Assembly (NCBI GenBank): GCA_027533105.1
Contig: JAPZTW010000004.1
Location: 5,001-69,000, forward strand
DNA length: 64,000 bases
Origin: Sphingomonadaceae bacterium
GTDB taxonomy: Bacteria; Pseudomonadota; Alphaproteobacteria; Sphingomonadales; Sphingomonadaceae
Direction of reading: 5' to 3'
This document shows positions 28,703 through 36,958 of this stretch, in pieces. A program made the position numbers and the translations under genes. The notes under the pieces are model-generated. The model was not told the DNA's origin. It made no database searches and saw nothing but the letters and a program-made list of their open reading frames with translations. Position 1 is the stretch's first letter, and each line of letters starts with the position of its first letter.

Positions 28703-30067
28703 ATGAAACTTAATCAGAATCATGCCGAATCCGCCGCCGTCGGACACAACCGGAGCAGGATCGAACTGGTCCCTGTTGCTGTGCTGAAGGTGCGCGAGGG
28801 CGATCCCCGCAGGTACTCGCCCCGCGACATCGAGCTGGCCCAAGCCGCGCTCCGCCAACTGCCGGTTGGCGTGCCACTGCCGGTAGTGGTCAACGCGGAA
28901 GGCGAGATCCTGGTCGGCGGCCTGTTTGTCGCGGCGGCCCGGAAGCTCGAGATCAAGAATCTCGCTGTTATCCACCACGAGGGGCTGAGCGAGATCGAGG
29001 AGAAGCAATACTCGGTCGCGATCAACCAACTGCTATCGAAGGGAGAGTGGGATCCGGTCGCCCTTGAGGCCTGGGTGCGCGAGTTTGAGGCTGGACTCGA
29101 GGACTTCAGTCACTTGGCGCTCGGCTTTGACAACGGCGAGCTCGACAACATCCTCGGTATGGCCGGAGCACTCGCCGGAGGCGGGGGAGATGAAGCTCCC
29201 CCGCTGGAGACGAACGCCGTAAGCCGCGTGGGCATGACGTGGCTGGCAGGACGGCACAGGGTGATGTGCGGTAGCGCGACAAGCCCCGGCGACATGAGCC
29301 GCCTCATGGCAGGGCACTTGGCGGCAATGGCGATCACCGATCCTCCCTACGGCTGCAAGGTTGACGGATTTGTCTCCAAGAAGGGCAAGCACCGCGATTT
29401 CGTCGAAGGGGCGGGTGAGATGCGGCCCGACGAGCTTGGCGACTTCTTCCTCGGGTTCACGAAGAATCTTGCTGCGAACCTGCAGAAGGGCGCGCTGGTC
29501 TACGTTTTCATCGACTGGCGCAGCCTTGATCTCCTGCAGCGCGCCTGTGAACAGGTATTCGGATCGCTCATCCAGCTTTGCTGCTGGGTGAAGAACCGGG
29601 CGGGTATGGGTAGCCTCTACAGGTCGCAGCACGAGCTGGTGCTGGTCTTCAAGAACCCGGGAGCGAAGCACAGGAACAACGTGAAGCTCGGCATTAATGG
29701 TCGGAACCGGTCCAATGTGTGGGACTACCCCAGCGCCGCTTCGAGCCGGAGCGGCCGCGAGGGGGATATCCTCAAGCACCATCCCACGCCCAAGCCGGTG
29801 GAAATGATTGCCGATGCCATGCTCGACTGTACTGAGCATGGCGACCGGATCATTGACTGTTTCCTGGGATCAGGGACGGCCCTGATCGCGGCCGAACGCA
29901 CGGGACGGATCTGCCACGGCATGGAGCTTGACCCGCTCTACGTCGATGTTGCCATCCGCCGTTGGCAGGCCTGGACCGGTCTCGAGGCAACCGATGCTGA
30001 AACGGGCATGACGTTTAATGAACTCGCCGCGCTCGCCCAACTTACGGAGGAATCGCGCGATGACTGA
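28703..30067 (+). CDS. ParB-domain DNA (adenine/cytosine-N4) methyltransferase
   Basis: The 454-residue protein has an N-terminal ParB/sulfiredoxin-like domain (about 15-125), in which LVGGLFVAAARKLEI stands where the usual GH-R motif lies, followed by a methyltransferase domain. Motif IV is DPPYG (about 214) and precedes the SAM motif FLGSGTALIAAE (about 388), the order of beta-class N6-adenine/N4-cytosine enzymes. The ATG at 28703 has AAAGGAAGG upstream. It overlaps the DUF5681 gene by 8 bp. Such ParB-methylase fusions are typical of prophages and integrated elements; no restriction endonuclease is present nearby, so it is probably an orphan modification or anti-restriction enzyme. Confidence 0.9.
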   Translation: MKLNQNHAESAAVGHNRSRIELVPVAVLKVREGDPRRYSPRDIELAQAALRQLPVGVPLPVVVNAEGEILVGGLFVAAARKLEIKNLAVIHHEGLSEIEEKQYSVAINQLLSKGEWDPVALEAWVREFEAGLEDFSHLALGFDNGELDNILGMAGALAGGGGDEAPPLETNAVSRVGMTWLAGRHRVMCGSATSPGDMSRLMAGHLAAMAITDPPYGCKVDGFVSKKGKHRDFVEGAGEMRPDELGDFFLGFTKNLAANLQKGALVYVFIDWRSLDLLQRACEQVFGSLIQLCCWVKNRAGMGSLYRSQHELVLVFKNPGAKHRNNVKLGINGRNRSNVWDYPSAASSRSGREGDILKHHPTPKPVEMIADAMLDCTEHGDRIIDCFLGSGTALIAAERTGRICHGMELDPLYVDVAIRRWQAWTGLEATDAETGMTFNELAALAQLTEESRDD

Positions 30068-30635
30068 TCGGCGGAAATCGATGGGCGGCGACTACGAGGT
30101 CGGCTACGCCAAGCCACCGCGGCACAGCCAGTTCATGCCCGGCCAGTCAGGGAACAAGGGGCGCCGGAAGAAGCGCCCCGAAACCCAGGCCGAGATCATT
30201 GCCCGCGTCCGGGACGAACCTGTAACCGTCAATGGGCGAACCATGACCAAGTTCGAACTTGCTGTGCACGCAACGATGAACCAGACGATCAAGGGCGGCA
30301 AGCCGCGCGACTTGAAACTGCTGTTCGATTTGCTCGACCAGCATGGTGCAATGCCAGAGGTGGACCGGGCCGCGGAGGCTCGGGAAGGTGCTGACCTGGC
30401 AATCCGGAAGATCTTCACGGCCTTTGATCGCCTGGACGGCCGCGATCCAGCCGACGGCGACGCGGTGAAGCGGCTGGAAGCGGAAGAACTGCAGCTCGTT
30501 CTGGACTGCCCCCACTGTAGCGAGATCTTGCGCGGCCGCTGGAAAGATCCAGCCTATGTCGCACTGGCTAAGCGCTACGGGCCGACCGGCCTGCACCACC
30601 TGGTTCGTGAAACGAAAAAGGAGCCTCCAGGTTAG
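30060..30635 (+). CDS. DUF5681 domain-containing protein
   Basis: The 191-residue protein opens with a basic DUF5681 segment (VGYAKPPRHSQFMPGQSGNKGRRKKRPE, about 10-40) that is typical of proteins encoded next to phage-like methyltransferases. The remainder is mostly helical and acidic, with a late CPHCSEIL pair of cysteines. The start overlaps the methyltransferase stop by 8 bp, so the two should be co-translated. Its function is unknown; small-terminase-like roles have been suggested for similar helical proteins, but nothing here proves that. Confidence 0.85.
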   Translation: MTDRRKSMGGDYEVGYAKPPRHSQFMPGQSGNKGRRKKRPETQAEIIARVRDEPVTVNGRTMTKFELAVHATMNQTIKGGKPRDLKLLFDLLDQHGAMPEVDRAAEAREGADLAIRKIFTAFDRLDGRDPADGDAVKRLEAEELQLVLDCPHCSEILRGRWKDPAYVALAKRYGPTGLHHLVRETKKEPPG

Positions 30636-30650
30636 GACTGATGCCAACGG

Positions 30651-30681
30651 CGGCGCTTCGGGGGCGGTACCCGAAGCGCCG
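30651..30681. terminator. Bidirectional hairpin between convergent genes
   Basis: Perfect 12-base arms CGGCGCTTCGGG and CCCGAAGCGCCG enclose a 7-nt loop, placed exactly between the DUF5681 stop and the end of the minus-strand split gene. No long T-run is present on either strand. Confidence 0.6.
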
Positions 30682-30682
30682 T

Positions 30683-31834
30683 TCAATCATGGTATGTCCA
30701 GTACTTGATATTGGCGATGTCCTCGAAAATTGCCGCGATGCCCTGTTCGATCGGGTCAACGGCCTTCAGCTTTCCTTCGGCCCAGTCCAGCCACTCGGAA
30801 ACCGGTTTTCCTTCGACCATTACTCCACCTGTTTGATCGACTTCCCGCATGGCCTGCAGGAAGCGCCTGGCTGTTCCCACCTCGTCCCATGCCTTCGCAA
30901 TCTCGGCAAAGCGCCGCCACCGGTTGCGGTCCCGCTTCCGGCGTTGCCGCTCTTCCTCTTCCTGTCTTGCCTGTTCCTCACGCTGACGCCGCTCTTCTGC
31001 CATGATCGGCCCCGCGACCAAGAAGGTCGCAACGATCTCGGCTAGCCGCTCCTCGATCGGTGCATCATCGCGCTCCAGCCATTCTCGCCGCAATGATCCC
31101 GGCAGGTAGCGCTTGATCGTGAACAGGAAGCAGCCGGTTGGCTGCAGTTCCTGCCGCATGCCACTCTTGTTGCCGCCCCATTTCAATTCCTCGGCAGTCA
31201 GCGGACGGCGAACCTGCTTGTACTTTTCGCGCAGCTCGAATTCGAGCTTCTCGCCCGAGACTTCGACATACAGATCTCAGCGATCATTTTCGCCAACCTG
31301 GGCACCCTGCCTTTCCAGTTCCTTGAACAGCGCATCAAGCAGGCGGTGCCGCCGCCTTTCCATGGGGGTGAAATCCCTCGGGCGGTAATGGCTGCCCCAC
31401 CGGTCGCGCTTGGCCAGTTCGACCTGGCGCTGGTGTTCCGCGAGCCAGCCCGCGAGAATCGCGTGGGGCTTGTGGAGTCGTTCTGGCACCCGGATAGTCC
31501 CCACCGTTTCCATGGCCACGGACAAGCCGGCCGCCAGCTCTGGTGCAAGTTCCTCGACCTTTGCCGGCGCCTTCCTGTGGATCGTGGCGGATGACGGAAT
31601 ACCCGGTTTCGCCTTTGGCAGGGCCGTGGCCTTGACCTTCTTGCCGGCAGCCAGCTTGGCCCAGTACCCGCGTGGTGGGTAAGGCACATCAAGTCGCCGG
31701 CAGATCTTGGCGAGGCCATTGTCGCTAAGCCCGAAGCGTTCGGACAGCCGCGACATCGGGGTTTCCCAGACGAGCTTGTAAAGTTCGTCTCTCGTCAGCG
31801 TAGTTGGGCTGGAGACTTCTGGCTGATGGTTCAT
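30683..31834 (-). pseudogene. Conserved hypothetical gene interrupted by an in-frame UGA
   Basis: The two frames 31277-31834 and 30683-31186 are in the same register and read through a single TGA at 31277-31279 into sensible sequence (GENDR, stop, DLYVEVSGEKLEFELREKY). Together they make one protein of about 383 codons. The N-terminus (TRDELYKLVWETPMSRLSERFGLSDNGLAKICRRL) is a helix-turn-helix-like domain shared by hypothetical proteins of mobile elements. The middle is a basic helix-rich region with an Arg/Glu coiled stretch near codons 275-300. One base change would restore the frame, so this is a recent nonsense mutation, a readthrough site, or a sequencing error. Function is unknown. Confidence 0.8.
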
Positions 31835-31929
31835 GGGTACTCACCGATGCTTTGTGCGCACAGTCTGCATCTTGCTGTTTGGCGAAGTGACGCCGTGCAT
31901 GACCGACTGCGACCACGCTTGAGGCAGGG

Positions 31930-32145
31930 CTAGTCCGCTAGCAACTCGGAAACGGTCACTCCGAGTGGTGCCGCAAGCTTTTCAACCACCGTGATTGTTG
32001 GGTTTCGGGCACCACGTTCAATATCCGACACGTACGTGCGGTGGATGTTTGCCTCGAAGGCGAACTTCTCCTGGCTCCAGCCCTTTTGCTCGCGCAGGCG
32101 ACGTAAATTGCGGGCAAGGCGAAGGCGAACGTCCACGCCCTCCAT
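31930..32145 (-). CDS. XRE-family helix-turn-helix regulator
   Basis: This 71-residue Cro/CI-type protein is almost entirely an HTH_3 domain: LARNLRRLREQKGWSQEKFAFEANIHRTYVSDIERGARNPTI, followed by TVVEKLAAPLGVTVSELL. The ATG at 32145 is chosen over a TTG six codons upstream. It is divergent from the truncated recombinase gene, with paired inverted operator-like repeats in between, so it most likely represses itself and the recombinase promoter, as controllers of mobile elements commonly do. Confidence 0.88.
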   Translation of the reverse strand: MEGVDVRLRLARNLRRLREQKGWSQEKFAFEANIHRTYVSDIERGARNPTITVVEKLAAPLGVTVSELLAD

Positions 32146-32171
32146 CAACTCGCCTGCAGACAATCAATCTA

Positions 32172-32240
32172 CAGACGATGAGTGACACTTCGTTGACTAA
32201 TAGGATCTATCTGGAGGCTGCGAATGTCACTTATCGTATG
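32172..32240. promoter_or_regulatory. Paired inverted operator-like sites between the XRE and recombinase genes
   Basis: The sequence at 32172-32192 (core GACGATGAGTGACACTTCG) recurs in inverse orientation at 32221-32240 (core CGAATGTCACTTATCGT), differing at three positions and by a one-base gap. The centre-to-centre distance is about 48 bp, close to five helical turns. The placement in the 106-bp divergent gap fits binding by the adjacent XRE protein. Confidence 0.65.
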
Positions 32241-32251
32241 AGGAAACAACG

Positions 32252-33505
32252 ATGCCCTTGATAACCTGCAACGAGTGCGGTGTTTCAGCCAGTACGTCGG
32301 CCATCCGCGACAAAATCGCCGCGTCAAAGAAGAAGGGGCTGTGGATGGGTGGTCCCGTGCCGCTTGGCTACCAGATCGTCGAGAGGAAGCTGGTTCCGGT
32401 CCCGGAAGAAGCCGAACGGGTGCGCACGATCATGCGGCGTTACCTCGAGGTCAGGAATGTCCCTCAGCTGATCGAGAACCTGCGCGCCGAAGGCGTGGTC
32501 ACCAAGATTCAGCACCGCGCCAGCGGCCCGCACCGCGGCGGCATCCCGTTCGCCCGCGGCAGCTTGTTCCACCTGCTTAAAAACCCCGTCTACCGTGGCA
32601 AGATCGTCCACAAGGGCAAGGTCTACGACGGCGAGCACGAAGCGATCATCGACGAGGACTTGTGGGAGCGGGTCCAAGCGCAACTCGCGGAAAAAGCTCC
32701 ACCGCGAAAGCGGGCCACGAATGATCGCAGCGAGGCGGTGTTCAACGGGATGATCACCGATCCCGAAGGTCGTCAGATGGTTCCGACCTACTCGACCAAG
32801 GGTACCCGGCGCTATTCTTTCTACGAGACCCGCAAGGACCTCGCCCGACCCGGGGATTTTCCAGCCACGCGCTTCCAGCAAGGTACCTTCGAACAGCAGG
32901 TTAGCAGCTGCCTCGTTGACCTGCTCGCCGACGAGCACGCGCTGCGGCGGCTCTCCAACATCTCGGATGCGGGGCCGCTCAGATCCATGTTCGCAGCAGC
33001 CAAAAACCTCGCCGTCAGGCTGAGCCAACAGGGTGAAGCCAAATTGGCCCTGCGATCGCTTGTCAGGTCGATCTCGATCCGCAACGATCATCTGGAGGTG
33101 ATAATGGATCCCGCCGCTCTAGGTATCCTCGACCACTCCTCTTGGATGATCCAAATTCCTCGCCCGACCCGGCGACCGTTTCGCGAAGCGCGGCTCCGGC
33201 TCGATGCGGGCACTCCCGCCCCCGGAGCGGATCCCAAGCTCGTGATGCTGATCGCCGATGCGCTTGAAGTGCAGGGTCTGGTGCTGGCTTCGCCCCATCT
33301 CAGTCTCAACCAGCTGGCGAAGCAGGTCGGGCGTTGCCGCAAGCAGATGGCCAAGCTCCTGAACCTGAGTTGGCTCAGCCCGAGAATCGTCGAAGCCATC
33401 ACCGATGGCTCGCAGCCGAAGAGCATCACTCGCACCCGCCTGCTCGAGACCGAATTGCCGCTGTCCTGGGGCGCGCAGGAAGCTCTGCTCGGCTTCGTCG
33501 CCTGA
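32252..33505 (+). CDS. Large serine recombinase lacking its catalytic domain
   Basis: From residue 17 (SAIRDKIAASKKKGLWMGGPVPLGYQ) the 417-residue protein matches the Recombinase domain and C-terminal region of large serine recombinases (VYRGKIVHKGKVYDGEHEAIID is the usual domain end). The N-terminal resolvase domain of about 140 residues with the nucleophilic Ser is absent. In its place are 16 residues, MPLITCNECGVSASTS, that look like the start of an unrelated zinc-ribbon protein. The zinc-ribbon Cys pair after CNEC is also missing. The result is an in-frame fusion of two broken genes that can bind DNA at best. The XRE operator region lies directly upstream. Confidence 0.85.
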   Translation: MPLITCNECGVSASTSAIRDKIAASKKKGLWMGGPVPLGYQIVERKLVPVPEEAERVRTIMRRYLEVRNVPQLIENLRAEGVVTKIQHRASGPHRGGIPFARGSLFHLLKNPVYRGKIVHKGKVYDGEHEAIIDEDLWERVQAQLAEKAPPRKRATNDRSEAVFNGMITDPEGRQMVPTYSTKGTRRYSFYETRKDLARPGDFPATRFQQGTFEQQVSSCLVDLLADEHALRRLSNISDAGPLRSMFAAAKNLAVRLSQQGEAKLALRSLVRSISIRNDHLEVIMDPAALGILDHSSWMIQIPRPTRRPFREARLRLDAGTPAPGADPKLVMLIADALEVQGLVLASPHLSLNQLAKQVGRCRKQMAKLLNLSWLSPRIVEAITDGSQPKSITRTRLLETELPLSWGAQEALLGFVA

Positions 33506-33717
33506 GCCTCTCAAATACCATGATCGCCGCCTCGTCCCGCGCGTGGGCGAGCAAGTGACGGACAGAGAATTGTGCCCAGTTGGCACTGGAAATCGGCAGG
33601 AACCGAGAGCCTCTCGCCCACGTGCAAATTGACCAAGTCGCCGAACCCCGCAGAACTGCGCCATTCCTCCGGCGCAGGGTGCCCGCAGGCGAAAATCAGT
33701 GTCTGCTTCTGACTGTC

Positions 33718-33804
33718 TGGTGCGGTCGAGAAGACTCGAACTTCCACGGGCTTTCGCCCACAACGACCTCAACGTTGCGCGTCTACCAATTCCGCCACGA
33801 CCGC
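33718..33804 (-). tRNA. tRNA-Leu (anticodon GAG)
   Basis: An 87-nt class II tRNA is read on the minus strand: acceptor GCGGTCG pairs with CGACCGC, the D-arm is followed by the anticodon stem CAACG/CGTTG with loop TTGAGGT giving GAG, then a long variable arm (GGGC GAAA GCCC), the T-arm and an encoded CCA. It marks the right boundary of the accessory region, 212 bp after the recombinase stop. Confidence 0.96.
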
Positions 33805-33966
33805 TAAATCAACGGGCGGCCGGATCGCTGGGATCGGGGGCTGCCCGGGGGGGTAGGAGCGCGCCATTAGCAAAGGGGATGGGGGGGTGCAAGCGCGGAA
33901 ACCGTTAGGACCGGCGCGGCGGGTTGTACCGGTGCGGGACGGCCACGAAAGCGCGGTTGCGGGCTT

Positions 33967-33985
33967 GGTAAACGCGGCGTTTACC
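33967..33985. promoter_or_regulatory. GGTAAACGC palindrome before a small secreted protein gene
   Basis: GGTAAACGC and GCGTTTACC, perfect nine-base arms around a single G, end seven bases before the ATG at 33993. The site overlaps where a ribosome-binding site would be, so it could act as an operator or an RNA hairpin that limits translation. Confidence 0.45.
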
Positions 33986-33992
33986 TTGGCCG

Positions 33993-34226
33993 ATGTTCGC
34001 CGCTGCCGCCCTTCTGCTTGCTGCTGCCACCGTCCAGTCCGGGGCGGCGCTGCCGGTGCAGGATGCGCCGGCCCGGGGGGAGCCGCGCGGCGGGGTTCAG
34101 GTGGTGGCGCGGGCGGTGGTCGAGATTCTGCCTGCCGCGCGGGCGACCGCCGATTTCAGCCCTGACGAGCCCCGGCGGCAGGTGCGGCGCAACCCGGCCG
34201 GGCAGGCCCTGGTTGAGTTCGAATAA
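33993..34226 (+). CDS. Small secreted hypothetical protein
   Basis: The 77-residue protein has a signal peptide (MFAAAALLLAAATVQSGA) and a short mature region with VQVVARAVVEILPAARATADF and a C-terminal GQALVEFE. The pattern of a beta-strand followed by a terminal EFE occurs in small periplasmic proteins of this group. No function is known. It has no clear Shine-Dalgarno, and a palindrome immediately precedes it. It converges with the zinc-ribbon gene, 9 bp away. Confidence 0.5.
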   Translation: MFAAAALLLAAATVQSGAALPVQDAPARGEPRGGVQVVARAVVEILPAARATADFSPDEPRRQVRRNPAGQALVEFE

Positions 34227-34235
34227 GCCAGCGGC

Positions 34236-35114
34236 CTAGTTCGGTTTCCAGCCGAATTCGGCCCGCACGCCCGATTTGGGAACGGGGACCAGCGCCTCGC
34301 GAATCTCGACCGTTTCACCGGGGGCGAGGACGCGCTTGGGCGGCCGGGCTTCGGCGCTGTGGACGATCCGGCCACGCGAATCGCGTAGCACGATCAGTAC
34401 CGACGGCACCGAGCGGGGCTCGGCCGAGACATTGGTGACCGAGCCGTTGGCGCCGAAGAACCAGGTGCCGTTGGGCAGCTGGTGTCGATCCTGCTGCCGC
34501 ACCGGGAAATCGAGCTTCAGACCGGGCTGGTCTTCGGCAAAGGTCGGCTTGGCGAAGGGCATCCAGTTCGGCAGGCCATACCAGGCCGTCGCCCCGATCG
34601 CGGCGACCGACATCACCGCAAACAGCGCCGCGGCCAGGGTCCACATGCGTGCGGGATTGCGACGCGGGGCAAGCAGCGGTTCGTGGGCGAACCGCGAATG
34701 CTCGTCGTCGTCATAATCGCCATAGGCCGGATCGGCATAGACCGGGGGAACCGGGACGGGCGGTTCGGGTTCGCTCTCGCGCAGCGGCGGTGGAGGCGGC
34801 AGGCCGGCCTCGGCGGCACGATCGGTCTCGTCCTCCTCGGCCGGAGACGGCGGCGCGTGGTCAACCGGTTCGTGAGACACCGGGGTCGCAACGGTGGCCG
34901 CAACGGGAGCCGAAGGAGGCGGAGCGGGCGAGGGCGCGAAGGTTGGCGCAGGCGCGGGTTCGGCCGGTGTAGCAGCGGGGCGGGGCGCGAGTTCCGGGCC
35001 TTCCTGGAACCAGCTATGCTTGCACTTGGCGCAGCGCACGGTGCGGCCATCGGTGCCGATGGCATTGTCCGGCACGACATAGCGCGTGGCGCAGGCGGGG
35101 CAGGCGATGATCAT
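34236..35114 (-). CDS. MJ0042-type zinc-ribbon membrane protein
   Basis: The 292-residue protein begins with an MJ0042-type zinc finger (IIACPACATRYVVPDNAIG, then RCAKCKHSWF; two CxxC pairs). A Pro/Ala/Glu-rich disordered segment (about 45-150) and one transmembrane helix near 165-190 (AAALFAVMSVAAIGATAWYG) follow. The C-terminal domain of about 90 residues resembles DUF3426 (NVSAEPRSVPSVLIVLRDSRG). Such proteins sit with the finger in the cytoplasm and the C-terminal domain in the periplasm. ATG 35114 is chosen because the finger must be N-terminal; the upstream frame is unlike protein. It is divergent from ftsEX. Confidence 0.85.
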   Translation of the reverse strand: MIIACPACATRYVVPDNAIGTDGRTVRCAKCKHSWFQEGPELAPRPAATPAEPAPAPTFAPSPAPPPSAPVAATVATPVSHEPVDHAPPSPAEEDETDRAAEAGLPPPPPLRESEPEPPVPVPPVYADPAYGDYDDDEHSRFAHEPLLAPRRNPARMWTLAAALFAVMSVAAIGATAWYGLPNWMPFAKPTFAEDQPGLKLDFPVRQQDRHQLPNGTWFFGANGSVTNVSAEPRSVPSVLIVLRDSRGRIVHSAEARPPKRVLAPGETVEIREALVPVPKSGVRAEFGWKPN

Positions 35115-35275
35115 CGTTCCCCCGTAATGCATGGCGCGCCGCCCCCCGGCAAGCAGCCCCCGGGGAAAGCCGCGCCGCATTGCCCTTTTTTCCACATGGA
35201 TTGGTCGCTATAGCCGCCCGGTTCGCTCCACTCTTGCCGGATTGACCGCCCTTCGATGACCTTGGGATACCAGCC

Positions 35276-36007
35276 ATGACGGGCGAACATGCCGGGGAAA
35301 TCGTACAGTTCGACAATGTCGGCCTGCGTTACGGCACCGATCGCGAGGTGCTGAGCGACGTTTCCTTCACCCTCTTTCCCGGCAGTTTCTACTTCCTGAC
35401 CGGGGCGAGCGGGGCGGGCAAGACCTCGCTGCTCAAGCTGCTGTATCTGGCCCAGCGGCCCTCGCGCGGGATGATCCGGATGTTTGGGGCCGATGCGATT
35501 ACCCTGCCGCGCGAGCGCCTGCCGGCACTGCGGCGGCGGCTGGGGGTGGTGTTTCAGGACTTCCGGCTGGTCCAGCATCTCTCGGCCTTCGACAATGTCG
35601 CCCTGCCGCTGCGGGTGGCCGGGGTGGCCGAGCGCGAGCTGCAGAAGCCGGTGACCGACATGCTCGAATGGGTTGGCCTGGCTGACCGGATGCACGCCCG
35701 GCCCGCCACGCTTTCGGGCGGGGAACAGCAGCGCGTCGCCATTGCCCGGGCGGTGATCGGGCGGCCCGACATGCTGGTCGCCGACGAGCCGACCGGTAAC
35801 GTCGACCCCGACATGGCGGTAAAGCTGCTGCGCCTGTTCGAGGCGCTGAACCGGCTCGGCACCACCGTTGTGGTCGCCACGCACGATATCCACCTGCTGA
35901 AGAAGGTGCCGGATTCGCTGATCATGCGGCTTGAGAAGGGCCGCCTGTCCGACCCGACCGGCGCGCTGCGCTATCCGCCGCGCCCCAGCACCGCGGGGCG
36001 GGGCTGA
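35276..36007 (+). CDS. ftsE: Cell-division ABC transporter ATP-binding protein FtsE
   Basis: A 243-residue ABC ATPase with Walker [16 protein letters not shown] (about 40-55), Q-loop VFQDFRLV, signature [14 protein letters not shown] and Walker [11 protein letters not shown] with the H-loop VVATHD. Lengths and motifs, and the ftsX-like gene overlapping by one base (TGATG), identify it as FtsE. The FtsEX complex activates peptidoglycan hydrolases at the septum. The last 25 residues are an unstructured Pro/Arg-rich tail. Confidence 0.93.
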   Translation: MTGEHAGEIVQFDNVGLRYGTDREVLSDVSFTLFPGSFYFLTGASGAGKTSLLKLLYLAQRPSRGMIRMFGADAITLPRERLPALRRRLGVVFQDFRLVQHLSAFDNVALPLRVAGVAERELQKPVTDMLEWVGLADRMHARPATLSGGEQQRVAIARAVIGRPDMLVADEPTGNVDPDMAVKLLRLFEALNRLGTTVVVATHDIHLLKKVPDSLIMRLEKGRLSDPTGALRYPPRPSTAGRG

Positions 36008-36948
36008 TGGCGCTGCGGCTGCCCCCGGTATTCGGCGGCTCGCTGGCACGCGGGCTGCGTTCGCTCTCGGGCATGAGCGAGGCCGAACTGGTGCCCAAGG
36101 CGCGGCTGGCGGGGCCCATGCCCTGGGTGATCGCGATCATGGTGGCGCTGACAGTGGTTGCCACGGCGGCCGGTCTCGCCCTCAGCAACATTGCCGGTAA
36201 CGCTGCCGATGAGCTGAGCGGCGGGGTGACGATCCAGATCGTCGAGGCCAACCCCACCACCCGCCTGCAACAGGCCGAGGCGGCGGTTGCCCGGCTGAAC
36301 CGCACGCCCCGGGTCGAAGCGGCGACGATCGTGTCCGAGGACGAGGTCGAGCGGCTGATCGAGCCCTGGCTGAGCGGTCTGTCGGGCGTCCAGCAGGACA
36401 TTCCCGTACCCGCCCTGATCGACGTGCGGATGCGCGATCCGGTGACCGGGGAAACGTTGGGCGCGCTGCGCCGGCTGGTGCGTGAAGTGGCCCCCGCGGC
36501 GCGGGTCGATGCGCAATCGACCTGGCTGGGTCCGGTCTTTGCGACGATCGATTCGCTGCGCCTGCTTAGCTTTGCGCTGGTCGGGATGCTGGCGGCGGCG
36601 CTGGCGGCCTCGGTGCTGCTGGCGGTGCGCAATGCGCTGGGGAGCAATCGCGATACGATCGAGATCGTCCATCTGCTGGGCGGGACCGACCATCAGATCG
36701 CGCGGGTGTTCCAGCGGTCGGTCGGCTTCGATGCGGCGGGCGGCGGCACGATCGGGCTAGGGCTGGGGCTGATCGCGGTGCTGTTGCTGGGGCGGCAGTT
36801 CGCCGGGCTTGGCGCGGGGCTGGTCAGCGGCGGGGCGCTGGGCTGGATTGACTGGATCCTCCTTGCGCTGGTGCCACTGGCGGGGATTGGCCTTGCCATG
36901 ATCACGGCACGGCTCACCGTGCTGCGCGCGCTGCGCGAAATGCTGTAG
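36007..36948 (+). CDS. ftsX: Cell-division protein FtsX
   Basis: A 313-residue membrane protein with one N-terminal helix (about 40-62), a periplasmic domain of about 125 residues containing RVEAATIVSEDEVERLIEPWL, and three C-terminal helices (near 190-212, 240-265, 280-300) with the cytoplasmic loop ALGSNRDTIEIVHLLGGTDHQIARVFQR that contacts FtsE. This is the standard FtsX topology. It overlaps ftsE and is followed after 10 bp by a ydcF-like gene, so it belongs to a ftsEX-ydcF-plsC operon. Confidence 0.93.
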   Translation: MALRLPPVFGGSLARGLRSLSGMSEAELVPKARLAGPMPWVIAIMVALTVVATAAGLALSNIAGNAADELSGGVTIQIVEANPTTRLQQAEAAVARLNRTPRVEAATIVSEDEVERLIEPWLSGLSGVQQDIPVPALIDVRMRDPVTGETLGALRRLVREVAPAARVDAQSTWLGPVFATIDSLRLLSFALVGMLAAALAASVLLAVRNALGSNRDTIEIVHLLGGTDHQIARVFQRSVGFDAAGGGTIGLGLGLIAVLLLGRQFAGLGAGLVSGGALGWIDWILLALVPLAGIGLAMITARLTVLRALREML

Positions 36949-36958
36949 GGCACGGCAC

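Noticed and set aside
33542..33622. CGTGGGCGAG/CTCGCCCACG ten-base inverted repeat flanking 61 bp between recombinase and tRNA-Leu
   Set aside because: Arms are short for this GC content and too far apart for a hairpin; no partner site at the left edge was found.
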